10,514 nt of DNA from Rhodocyclaceae bacterium (GCA_020849155.1 JADLGU010000126.1:1-10514), one strand, 5' to 3'; shown: positions 1 through 5,564, counted from the stretch's first letter. Notes: generated by a model not told the origin, from the letters alone. Program-made: numbers and translations.

Positions 1-419
1 CGGCGGTGGCCCAGCTCGAGCAGCGCTACGGCCGCCAGCCCACCGAGGGCGAGCTGGCCAAGACGCTCGACATGGCGCTGGGCGACTACCAGAAGATGCT
101 GCAGGACGCCCGCGGCTACCAGCTGATCCACCTCGAGGACTTCGGCGGCGACGACGACGACGATTACCTCGACCGCCACCTGCCCAGCAGCGAGGCCGAT
201 CCGCTCGCCGCGCTGCTCGACAAGAACATGCGCGACGTGCTGATCCGCGCCATCCAGGACCTGACCGAGCGCGAGAAGACGGTGATGGGCCTCTACTACG
301 AGGAAGAACTCAACCTGCGCGAGATCGGCGAGATCCTCGGCGTCTCCGAGTCGCGCATCTGCCAGCTGCACAGCCAGGCCATCGCCCGGCTGCGCGCCAA
401 GTTCGTCAAGAAGTCCTGA
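1..419 (+). CDS. fliA: RNA polymerase sigma-28 factor FliA, 3' part (5' end outside window)
   Basis: This is the C-terminal part, about 138 residues, of the flagellar sigma factor that directs RNA polymerase to late flagellar and motility promoters. The reading frame is open to the left edge (the first full codon starts at base 3), so the true start is not in the window; the family is usually about 240 residues. The visible part holds sigma region 3 (helix around AQLEQRYGRQPTEGELAKTL) and region 4, with LTEREKTVMGLYYEEELNLR followed by the helix-turn-helix IGEILGVSESRICQLHSQAI that reads the -35 box. An acidic DDDDD stretch links the two. It ends with TGA, 22 bases before motC. Two candidate promoters of the class this protein recognises occur in the window, before motD and before flgM, and its anti-sigma factor FlgM is encoded about 4 kb downstream. 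Confidence 0.95.
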   Translation, partial: AVAQLEQRYGRQPTEGELAKTLDMALGDYQKMLQDARGYQLIHLEDFGGDDDDDYLDRHLPSSEADPLAALLDKNMRDVLIRAIQDLTEREKTVMGLYYEEELNLREIGEILGVSESRICQLHSQAIARLRAKFVKKS

Positions 420-441
420 GGCCGGCCGGCGCCCGCACGCC

Positions 442-1185
442 ATGGACCTGATCAGCCTGCTCGGCCTCCTGCTCGGCCTGGCCGCCATCGTCGGCGGCCA
501 GTGGCTCGAGGGCGGCCACCTCTCCTCGCTGCTGCAGCCGACCGCCTTCGTCATCGTCATGGGCGGCACTTTCGGCGCGGTGATGCTGCAGAGCCCGCTG
601 GCCACCTTCACCCAGGGCATGGCCATGGCGCGCTGGGTGTTCTCGCCGCCGCCGCTGCCGCAGCGCGAGCTGATCGAGCGCCTGGCCGAGTGGAGCCATG
701 CCGCCCGCCGCGAAGGGCTGCTGGCGCTGGAAGGCTACCTGGTCGAACTCGGCGACCCCTTCATGCGCAAGGGCCTGCAGCTGCTGGTCGACGGCGCCGA
801 GCCGGAACGGGTGCGCGAGGTGCTGGAGGTCGAGGTCGGCGTGCAGGAGCAGCAGCTCAAGCTCGCCGCCCGGGTCTGGGAGTCGGCCGGCGGCTACGCC
901 CCGACCATCGGCATCCTCGGCGCGGTGCTGGGCCTGATCCACGTCATGGAGAACCTGACCGATCCATCGAAGCTGGGCGCCGGCATCGCCGTGGCCTTCG
1001 TCGCCACCATCTACGGCGTCGGCTCGGCCAACCTGATCTTCCTGCCGATGGCCAAGAAGCTGCAGGCCCACATCGCCCGCCTGACCCTGATGCGCGAGAT
1101 GTTCATCGACGGCCTGGTCGGCATCGCCAACGGCGACAACCCGCGCATCATCGAGAGCCGGCTGCAGGGCTACCTGGTTCCCTGA
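442..1185 (+). CDS. motC: Flagellar motor stator protein MotC (MotA family)
   Basis: This 247-residue inner-membrane protein of the MotA/ExbB family should pair with the MotB-type protein MotD to form an ion-driven stator that turns the flagellar rotor. Four membrane segments are visible, at about residues 2-20, 29-50, 152-170 and 180-202. The cytoplasmic loop carries Arg90 and Glu97 in the region where MotA has its rotor-contacting charges. The conserved core PTIGILGAVLGLIHVMENL starts at Pro154, which corresponds to the essential proline of MotA, and Pro202 matches the second conserved proline. The ATG has no clear Shine-Dalgarno sequence, so translation may depend on coupling to fliA just upstream. 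The stop codon overlaps the left direct repeat that bounds the RM insertion, so the gene is intact but separated from motD by 1.9 kb. The name motC rather than motA is chosen from the fliA-motC-motD order and the divergent MotD sequence. Confidence 0.93.
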   Translation: MDLISLLGLLLGLAAIVGGQWLEGGHLSSLLQPTAFVIVMGGTFGAVMLQSPLATFTQGMAMARWVFSPPPLPQRELIERLAEWSHAARREGLLALEGYLVELGDPFMRKGLQLLVDGAEPERVREVLEVEVGVQEQQLKLAARVWESAGGYAPTIGILGAVLGLIHVMENLTDPSKLGAGIAVAFVATIYGVGSANLIFLPMAKKLQAHIARLTLMREMFIDGLVGIANGDNPRIIESRLQGYLVP

Positions 1186-1200
1186 AAAGTCGGTCTGCGC
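1184..1200 (+). repeat. Left copy of 17-bp direct repeat bounding the RM insertion
   Basis: GAAAAGTCGGTCTGCGC occurs here and again, perfectly, at 3003-3019. The first two bases belong to the motC stop codon. Similarity continues imperfectly after the repeat: ACGGCG follows three mismatched bases in both copies, giving 23 of 26 matches. The most likely reading is a target duplication, or a pair of recombination sites, formed when the RM block entered between motC and motD. Confidence 0.75.
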
Positions 1201-1215
1201 GGCACGGCGAAGAAG

Positions 1216-1953
1216 TTAGGGGCGACGAAGGGCTGCGAATGCTGCCGCTCGTGCATGCAATGAAATGGCGAAATTACGAATACTTAATTCCGAGTTCGGC
1301 TGATTGAAGCCGCCACGAATGCCTGTTTTTGCGTTGGAGGTAAAGAAACAGGCAGCATCGTAGAGCATTTCGCGCACCAGACGCTCGCAGACGAGTTCGT
1401 AGCGCTTGGCGTAGCTCCGCTCCTGAAACGCCTTGTCTACGCTGAACGGCTTCAGGTCGATGCGCTGGGTAGGTCTGACCGACTTTTCGTCTTCCTCCAG
1501 CATAAAGAGATAGCCGAGCCAGGGTTTCTGGGATGGCTTGAAGACGCCCTTCTTGTAGGCCGTCCAGAAATCGGTTGCGTTGCCGAGGGCTTCCTCGACG
1601 CGGTTGTTGAAGTTGTTGCCGAAACTGCCGACCTGCGATTTCACTTCGACGGCGCCAACCAGATCAGAGCCGGAGACGATGACCAGGTCCCATTCCTTGG
1701 TCGGGCGGAAAAAGCCGGGCAGGGTACGCTGAGTTTTCTGCGTGGTGAAGATTGTTGCGTCGGGGAGTCCGGCATCGCTGACGATGCCGGCGATCAGTTT
1801 CACGAAACCATCGGCGTGCTTGCCGCCCGTAACGGCTCCGCGGTTGCCAGCGTCTTTTCGACCGGAGTCCGCTCCCTGCCGCTTCGTCTGGTGGGTACGC
1901 GTCTTCCAGAAGTGCTTCACTGCCTTGCCGAGTTCGGTTTCGACGTCGATCAA
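1216..1953 (-). CDS. PaeR7I/XhoI-family type II restriction endonuclease
   Basis: This protein (245 residues from the chosen start) resembles the PaeR7I/XhoI endonuclease family, whose characterised members cut CTCGAG. The family-like core is clear: RKDAGNRGAVTGGKHADGFV at residues 32-51, GFFRPTKEWDLVIVSG at 80-95, then AVEVKSQVGSFGNNFNNRVE at 101-120. Asp89 with Glu103-Val-Lys105 makes a PD-(D/E)xK catalytic site. The length matches PaeR7I, which is about 246 residues. I place the start at a TTG at 1953, one base after the methyltransferase stop, because GGAG lies six bases upstream and the protein then begins where the family begins. An in-frame ATG at 1980 would overlap the methyltransferase by 26 bases but has a poor ribosome site. 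The gene converges on motC with only 30 bases between stops. Specificity for CTCGAG is inferred from family only. Confidence 0.88.
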   Translation of the reverse strand: MIDVETELGKAVKHFWKTRTHQTKRQGADSGRKDAGNRGAVTGGKHADGFVKLIAGIVSDAGLPDATIFTTQKTQRTLPGFFRPTKEWDLVIVSGSDLVGAVEVKSQVGSFGNNFNNRVEEALGNATDFWTAYKKGVFKPSQKPWLGYLFMLEEDEKSVRPTQRIDLKPFSVDKAFQERSYAKRYELVCERLVREMLYDAACFFTSNAKTGIRGGFNQPNSELSIRNFAISLHARAAAFAALRRP

Positions 1954-1954
1954 T

Positions 1955-2947
1955 TCACACTCCGTGCAGCCGTACCGCATGGCCGGAAAAGAGTTTCGGG
2001 ATGTCCCTTTCCATGCGCTTGGAAGCCATCTCGAAGTAATGCGGATCGACTTCCACGCCGATGCTGTTGCGTCCCCATTTGGCTGCAGCCACGTTGGTCG
2101 TAGCCGTTCCCATGAAGGGATCGAGCACGGTATCGCCGACAAAACTGAACATTCTGACGAGGCGCTCCGCCAGTTCCAGCGGGTAGGGCGCCGGGTGATG
2201 TTTGGTGGAGGCGCCGGTGACGCCTGTCCATATCTGCTGGAACCAGACCTTGTGGCGCTCGGCGGGCACGACGCTGAGGATGCGGGTCGCCAGTGAGGGG
2301 CTTCGATAGCCGCCTGGCTTGCGCTCCATCAGGATAAATTCGATGTCGTTCTTGATGACGCTGTTTGGCTCGTAGGGCTTGCCGAGGAAACCGCCACCAC
2401 TGCCGCTCGCCTCGTAAACGGCATTGGCGATCTTGTGCCAGATAATCGGGGCGAGATTATTGAAACCGATCTTGCGGCAATGCTCCTGAATCGAGGCATG
2501 AAGGGGCATCACGACATGCTCGCCCTTGTTCTGACGGCGCGACAGACAGACGTCACCGACAACGCAAATCAGTCGGCCTCCGGGAACCAGCGCGTCGTAG
2601 CAGGACTGCCAGACCCTGTCGAGCTCGTTCAGAAAATGTTCGTAATCCTCGATGTAGCCCATCTGGCCTTCGCCGGGGTTGTAATCCTTGAGCGTCCAGT
2701 AGGGTGGGGAGGTGACGACCAGATGCACGCTGTTCGGCGGCAGGAAGCCGATGGTACGCGAATCGTGCCGATAGAGGTCGTGCGTGGTTGGAATTTGGGA
2801 AAGCTGCGCTTCGATGGCCGCCGTCAGCTTTGGGTTCTTGGCAATCCGCGGCAGGTCGGTCTGATGATCCGAAATGTGGCCGATACCCGGCGGCAGCCAC
2901 TGAGTAGGGTCAAGCGCCAGTTCGGTATTTCGGGCGGGTTTGTTCAT
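1955..2947 (-). CDS. Beta-class site-specific DNA methyltransferase of the RM pair
   Basis: This 330-residue protein belongs to the N4-cytosine/N6-adenine DNA methyltransferase family (N6_N4_Mtase). The catalytic motif IV TSPPYW is at residues 79-84, and the AdoMet-binding motif I, with DPFMGTATTN from residue 276 and IGVEVD at 296-301, lies towards the C-terminus. HPAPYPLEL at 251-259 fits motif X. The order IV, then X and I, defines the beta class. A Ser in the first position of the SPPY motif is more typical of N4-cytosine than N6-adenine enzymes, so the modified base is uncertain. It should protect host DNA against the endonuclease encoded just downstream; the two reading frames are separated by a single base at the preferred nuclease start. 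The ATG lacks a Shine-Dalgarno sequence but lies seven bases after a good -10 box, suggesting a leaderless message. Confidence 0.9.
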   Translation of the reverse strand: MNKPARNTELALDPTQWLPPGIGHISDHQTDLPRIAKNPKLTAAIEAQLSQIPTTHDLYRHDSRTIGFLPPNSVHLVVTSPPYWTLKDYNPGEGQMGYIEDYEHFLNELDRVWQSCYDALVPGGRLICVVGDVCLSRRQNKGEHVVMPLHASIQEHCRKIGFNNLAPIIWHKIANAVYEASGSGGGFLGKPYEPNSVIKNDIEFILMERKPGGYRSPSLATRILSVVPAERHKVWFQQIWTGVTGASTKHHPAPYPLELAERLVRMFSFVGDTVLDPFMGTATTNVAAAKWGRNSIGVEVDPHYFEMASKRMERDIPKLFSGHAVRLHGV

Positions 2948-2982
2948 TTGGGGATTATCCCAACCTCACGCCAAATTTTCTA
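2948..2982 (-). promoter_or_regulatory. Candidate sigma-70 promoter of the methyltransferase, probably leaderless
   Basis: On the minus strand a -35-like TAGAAA (2982-2977) is followed after 17 bases by GATAAT (2959-2954), which matches the TATAAT consensus at five of six bases. Six bases then separate the -10 box from the ATG at 2947. Transcription would be expected to start about seven bases after the -10, that is at the A of the start codon. No ribosome-binding sequence is present, which agrees with a leaderless message as known for several RM methyltransferase and controller genes. The start point itself is inferred. Confidence 0.55.
2951..2961. promoter_or_regulatory. Palindrome overlapping the methyltransferase -10 box
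   Basis: GGGAT-T-ATCCC is a perfect 5-bp inverted repeat centred at 2956 and covering the -10 hexamer. A second register, TTGGG (2948-2952) with CCCAA (2959-2963), overlaps it. A protein bound here would block transcription of the RM operon. The block encodes no C-protein, so autoregulation by the methyltransferase or control by a host factor are the options. Function is inference. Confidence 0.35.
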
Positions 2983-2991
2983 TGGATATTT

Positions 2992-3026
2992 TGCGCAATG
3001 CGGAAAAGTCGGTCTGCGCAATACGG
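2992..3026 (+). repeat. Short direct repeat TGCGCAATRCGG at the right junction
   Basis: TGCGCAATGCGG (2992-3003) recurs as TGCGCAATACGG (3015-3026) with a 23-base period and one mismatch. The second copy overlaps the right end of the 17-bp boundary repeat, so it may record how the junction formed, for example slippage or end joining. Confidence 0.4.
3003..3019 (+). repeat. Right copy of 17-bp direct repeat bounding the RM insertion
   Basis: This is identical to 1184-1200. It lies 55 bases upstream of the methyltransferase start, outside its candidate promoter, and just before the motD promoter. The matching pair places the whole RM operon and its promoter inside the repeats, as expected of a self-contained inserted unit. 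Confidence 0.75.
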
Positions 3027-3029
3027 CGC

Positions 3030-3056
3030 TCAAGAGTTCCTGGCCGCCGCCGATAA
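3030..3056 (+). promoter_or_regulatory. Sigma-28 (FliA) promoter for motD
   Basis: TCAAGAGT (3030-3037), then 11 bases, then GCCGATAA (3049-3056). The -10 box matches the sigma-28 consensus perfectly, the spacing is canonical, and the -35 keeps TnAAG of TAAAG. It lies 29 bases upstream of the motD ATG and just outside the right boundary repeat. It should let motD be expressed by FliA independently of motC. Confidence 0.72.
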
Positions 3057-3059
3057 ACA

Positions 3060-3076
3060 GTCTGGCCCACCCAGAC
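3060..3076 (+). other. Possible hairpin in the motD 5' leader
   Basis: GTCTGG (3060-3065) and CCAGAC (3071-3076) form a perfect 6-bp stem around the loop CCCAC. It lies at or close to the transcription start predicted by the sigma-28 promoter and 9 bases before the ATG. No T-run follows, so it is not a terminator; it could affect message stability or translation. Confidence 0.3.
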
Positions 3077-3085
3077 CGGACTGCC

Positions 3086-3895
3086 ATGCGCCGCCGCGCC
3101 CGCGCCCACGCCCACGCCGAAGAACACGACAACCACGAACGCTGGCTGGTCTCCTACGCCGACTTCATCACCCTGCTGTTCGCCTTCTTCGTGGTGATGT
3201 ATTCGCTGTCCACGGTGAACGAGGGCAAGTACCGGGTGCTGTCGGATTCCCTGGTGACGGCCTTCCGCAGCGTGAACATCAACAGCCGCGGCCAGCAGAT
3301 CGCGCCGGGGACGAACACTCCGACGCCGGCGCAAGCCCTGCCGCAGATCCGTCCCAAGCCGCCCGTCTCCCCGGCCCAACTGCGCGAGGAGCAGCGCAAG
3401 CAGCAGTCGCGCGAGCAGATGCGGGAGATGGCCAAGGACATCCTGCAGGTCCTGGCGCCGCTGGTGAAGGAGGGCAAGGTCCGGGTCAGCGAGGGGCTGA
3501 AGGGCATCACCGTGGAGATCAACGCCAGCGTGCTGTTCCCGCTCGGCGAGGCCCGGCTGCAGCCGGCGGCGGTGAAGGCGCTGCGGGCCGTGGCCGAGGT
3601 GGCCGCGCCGGCCGACTTCCCCATCACGGTCGAGGGGCATACCGACCCGACGCCGATCGCCACCTCGCAATTCCCTTCCAACTGGGAGCTCTCCGGCGCC
3701 CGCGCCTCCAGCGTGGTGCGGCTGTTCGTCGATGCCGGGGTGGCGGCGCCGCGCCTGACGGCGACCGGCTATGGCGAGCAGCGGCCGGTGGCTTCCAACG
3801 ACACGCCGGAGGGCCGCGCCCGCAACCGCCGGGTCACCATCCTCATCGAGGCGCAGCACCCCGACGACATCAAGGAACTGCCGGTCAAGGAATAG
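3086..3895 (+). CDS. motD: Flagellar motor stator protein MotD (MotB family)
   Basis: This 269-residue protein is the peptidoglycan-anchored partner of MotC. The charged N-terminus (MRRRARAHAHAEEHDNHERW) leads to the plug and membrane region SYADFITLLFAFFVVMYSLS at residues 23-42, in which Asp26 is the conserved ion-binding aspartate of MotB. A Pro/Gln-rich and helical linker (about 75-135) joins the OmpA-like peptidoglycan-binding domain, with VEGHTDPTPI at 182-191, NWELSGARASSVVRLF at 199-214 and GYGEQRPVASNDT ending in EGRARNRRV at 242-250. The start is the ATG at 3086, which gives the usual MotD N-terminus; the frame stays open far upstream into the RM block, but that part is not MotB-like. 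The ribosome site is weak (GGA, five bases before). A sigma-28 promoter precedes it. Its TAG lies three bases from the flgN stop on the other strand. Confidence 0.94.
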   Translation: MRRRARAHAHAEEHDNHERWLVSYADFITLLFAFFVVMYSLSTVNEGKYRVLSDSLVTAFRSVNINSRGQQIAPGTNTPTPAQALPQIRPKPPVSPAQLREEQRKQQSREQMREMAKDILQVLAPLVKEGKVRVSEGLKGITVEINASVLFPLGEARLQPAAVKALRAVAEVAAPADFPITVEGHTDPTPIATSQFPSNWELSGARASSVVRLFVDAGVAAPRLTATGYGEQRPVASNDTPEGRARNRRVTILIEAQHPDDIKELPVKE

Positions 3896-3898
3896 GGA

Positions 3899-4354
3899 TC
3901 AGACGGAGCCGAGGCTGCGGCCGCTGCCGAGCGGCCGGGCCTGGCCGTCGGGGCCGTAGAGCGAGGCCTGGTTGGCGGCGGCCATCAGTGCCGAGAGCGC
4001 CTGCTGGTTGTGGGCCAGGCGGGTGGCGATGAGCTGGCCGTTGATCTGGTTCATGGCGCGCGCCTGCTCGGCCAGCGCCAGCAGTTCGCCCCAGGCTTTG
4101 CGGGCGCCGGCCTGGCCGGGGTTCTGGCGCAGCCACTGCTCCTGGCCCTGCCGATCGGCGCCGCAGCCGGCGGCCGTCAGGACCCGGCCGCGGGCTTCGC
4201 CGAGCCGGCTGAGGTGGGCGAAATGGGTGTTCTTGTCGGCGGCGAGCGCCAGCAGGCGGTCGACGTCGCCGCCGGAGAGCGCCTGCTGTTCGGTTTCAAG
4301 CAGCGCGAGGAAGGCGCGCACCTGCGCGGCTTCCTCGGCGAGTAGGTCCGGCAA
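3899..4354 (-). CDS. flgN: Flagellar export chaperone FlgN
   Basis: This small, helix-rich protein (151 residues from the TTG start) fits the FlgN chaperone, which holds the hook-filament junction proteins FlgK and FlgL in the cytoplasm before export. The N-terminal helix has LLAEEAAQVRAFLALLETEQ, and the C-terminal helix NGQLIATRLAHNQQALSAL resembles the family's substrate-binding end. Identification rests on this pattern plus position directly after flgM, the standard flgMN order. The start is uncertain: no ATG is available. The TTG at 4354 has no ribosome site, and the frame is open upstream through SISDALPS into a CTG that overlaps the flgM stop, so the real protein could be up to nine residues longer. 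It converges on motD with three bases between stops. Confidence 0.82.
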   Translation of the reverse strand: MPDLLAEEAAQVRAFLALLETEQQALSGGDVDRLLALAADKNTHFAHLSRLGEARGRVLTAAGCGADRQGQEQWLRQNPGQAGARKAWGELLALAEQARAMNQINGQLIATRLAHNQQALSALMAAANQASLYGPDGQARPLGSGRSLGSV

Positions 4355-4377
4355 TGAGGGGAGGGCGTCGCTGATGC

Positions 4378-4686
4378 TCAGGCCCTGCGCGCTTGGGAGG
4401 CGATCATCTGCCGCACGCTTTCGATCAGGCCGTCGGCCACCTTGCTGGCATCGACCTGGAAGCGGCCCTCGGCGATGGCCTGCTTGATCTCGGCCACCCG
4501 GCCGGAATCGACCACCGGCACGTTGGCCAGGGCGGCCTCGACTTCCTGCATCTGGGAAGCCAGCGAGGAAAGTTCGACCTTCTCGCCCGAGGCGGCCGGC
4601 GCGGAGGCCGGGCCCTTGGATTGGCGCGGCTTGGATTCGCTGCTCGTCAGTCCGCCGACTGAACCTACGGAATTGTCGATTTTCAC
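4378..4686 (-). CDS. flgM: Anti-sigma-28 factor FlgM
   Basis: This 102-residue protein binds FliA and keeps it inactive until the hook-basal body is complete, when FlgM is exported. The family N-terminus MKIDNSVG and the C-terminal FliA-binding half are clear: VELSSLASQMQEVEAALANV, then RVAEIKQAIAEGRFQVDASK and VADGLIESVRQMI. The N-terminal half is Ser/Pro/Ala-rich and probably unfolded. The start is GTG at 4686, with AAGGA eight bases upstream. A sigma-28 promoter precedes it, so FliA would drive production of its own inhibitor. flgN follows after 23 bases and is probably co-transcribed. Confidence 0.93.
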   Translation of the reverse strand: MKIDNSVGSVGGLTSSESKPRQSKGPASAPAASGEKVELSSLASQMQEVEAALANVPVVDSGRVAEIKQAIAEGRFQVDASKVADGLIESVRQMIASQARRA

Positions 4687-4722
4687 GGCTGTTTTCCTTG
4701 AAAAGTGTGACCTCAGGTGTTC

Positions 4723-4749
4723 CTTACGGCAGGTCGCGGAAAAACTTTA
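4723..4749 (-). promoter_or_regulatory. Sigma-28 (FliA) promoter for flgMN
   Basis: On the minus strand, TAAAGTTT (4749-4742) is a perfect sigma-28 -35 box, followed by 11 bases and GCCGTAAG (4730-4723), which keeps GCCG and one A of the GCCGATAA -10. The start of flgM is 36 bases downstream of the -10. It lies in the 111-base gap between flgA and flgM, so flgMN can be transcribed separately from flgA. Confidence 0.72.
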
Positions 4750-4797
4750 GCACGAAATTGCAAGGACATGATCCTAAAACGGATTCCGTATCACGGA

Positions 4798-5496
4798 TTA
4801 ATAACCGACCTCCACCACCCCGCCGCTCCGGGCGATGCCGGAAAGGGTCTGACCGGAGGCGGTGCGCACCTGCACCACCTGGCCTTCGGCGGCGTTGTTG
4901 AGGGCCTTGCCTTCGGTGGCGACCTGGAAGCCCTTGCCCTTGGAGACCACCTTGACGCCTTGGCCCTGCAGCACCGCCGGCGGCGCGCGCAGGCTGTCGC
5001 TGCGCAGGATCTGGCCCGACTGCAGCCCGACATTGAGCGACTTGCCGACGGCCTGGGCCTCTTCGGTGACGACGCCGGCGGGCAGTTCGGCCAGGTCGCC
5101 GCTGCGCTGCGCCAGGTCGCCGGCGGCGACGATCTGGCCGCGCGCCAGCGGCCGGGCGGTGACGTAGTAATGGCCGACCACCTTCACTTGTACCGGCACG
5201 AAGATCGACCAGCCGCCCTCGACCTGGCAGCGCACCCCGACGTTGGTGCGGCCCCAGGGGCGGGCGCCGGCCGGCAGAAAGGCCTCCAGGGCCGGGCAGG
5301 GCGCCAGCTGGTTGTGCGGGTCGACGGCGCCGACGCTGAAGCTGGCCTGGCCCGGCAGGCCCTTGGTCTGCACCCGCAGGAAATCCTCGATGACGCGCTT
5401 GACCTCCGCCGGTTCCTGGCGGGCGCTGGCGCCGGGCGCCAGCAGGGCGGGCAGCAGGGTGAAGAAGGCAAGACGCAGGAAGGCGCGAGGGTTCAT
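4798..5496 (-). CDS. flgA: Flagellar basal body P-ring formation protein FlgA
   Basis: This 232-residue periplasmic protein acts as a chaperone for assembly of the FlgI P ring. A Sec signal peptide covers residues 1-25 (Arg at 4 and 8, hydrophobic core LAFFTLLPALLA, cleavage after ASA). The mature part starts with the FlgA N-terminal domain (VKRVIEDFL), followed by an SAF-type domain around VTARPLARGQIVAAGDLAQR. The C-terminal end is conserved, with VLQGQGVKVVSKGKGFQVAT, NNAAEGQVVQVR and SGIARSGGVVEV. The length fits the family. The ATG at 5496 gives the signal peptide; its ribosome site is weak. It is transcribed divergently from flgB across a 212-base region. Confidence 0.93.
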   Translation of the reverse strand: MNPRAFLRLAFFTLLPALLAPGASARQEPAEVKRVIEDFLRVQTKGLPGQASFSVGAVDPHNQLAPCPALEAFLPAGARPWGRTNVGVRCQVEGGWSIFVPVQVKVVGHYYVTARPLARGQIVAAGDLAQRSGDLAELPAGVVTEEAQAVGKSLNVGLQSGQILRSDSLRAPPAVLQGQGVKVVSKGKGFQVATEGKALNNAAEGQVVQVRTASGQTLSGIARSGGVVEVGY

Positions 5497-5547
5497 GGCG
5501 GCGATTCAATCATGGGCAACGCCGGCAGGCAAGGAGTCGTTGACCGC

Positions 5548-5564
5548 GCGGCAAATATTGCCGC
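5548..5564. promoter_or_regulatory. Distal inverted repeat, candidate activator site for flgB (and flgA)
   Basis: GCGGCAA-ATA-TTGCCGC is a perfect 7-bp inverted repeat with a three-base spacer. It lies about 100 bases upstream of the flgB -24 element, a usual distance for an enhancer bound by a sigma-54 activator, and 52 bases upstream of the flgA start. A related site with the same CCGCCGGC flank follows 72 bases later. The protein that binds is unknown; a FleQ/FlrC-type regulator is a reasonable candidate. Confidence 0.45.

Larger units (their letters stand above)
1184..3019. mobile_element. Inserted restriction-modification block between motC and motD
   Basis: About 1.8 kb containing only a restriction endonuclease and its methyltransferase separates two genes that are normally adjacent. 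It is bounded by a 17-bp perfect direct repeat and runs opposite to the surrounding genes. Its base composition is visibly less GC-rich than that of the flagellar genes on either side. No transposase, integrase or terminal inverted repeat is visible, so this is not a recognisable insertion sequence. RM gene pairs are known to enter genomes with duplication of the target sequence, and this layout fits that pattern. Removing one repeat and the block would leave about 81 bases between motC and motD. The exact edges depend on which repeat copy is counted as original. Confidence 0.72.

Noticed and set aside
406..1071. Long minus-strand open frame opposite motC, and similar ones opposite other flagellar genes
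   Set aside because: High GC makes long antisense frames common; these encode His/Arg/Gln-rich low-complexity proteins without recognisable motifs.
1742..2296. Plus-strand open frame of 184 codons in the RM block
   Set aside because: It is antisense to both RM genes, which have clear motifs; no family pattern or ribosome site was seen.
1184..3019. Insertion sequence, phage remnant or integron cassette carrying the RM genes
   Set aside because: No transposase, integrase, terminal inverted repeats, tRNA target or attC-like structure is visible; only the direct repeat is supported.
2435..3085. Long plus-strand open frame leading into motD, which would add 217 residues to its N-terminus
   Set aside because: It runs antisense to the methyltransferase, shows no MotB-like sequence, and motD has the normal family N-terminus at 3086 with its own promoter.
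4785..4797. TCCGT-ATC-ACGGA hairpin just after flgA as a possible terminator
   Set aside because: The stem is only 5 bp and no T-run follows directly on the minus strand, so I do not call it a terminator.
4775..4801. Plus-strand sigma-28-like sequence TAAAACGG-N11-CGGATTAA
   Set aside because: The -10 fits poorly and no plus-strand gene follows; it would point into the antisense of flgA.
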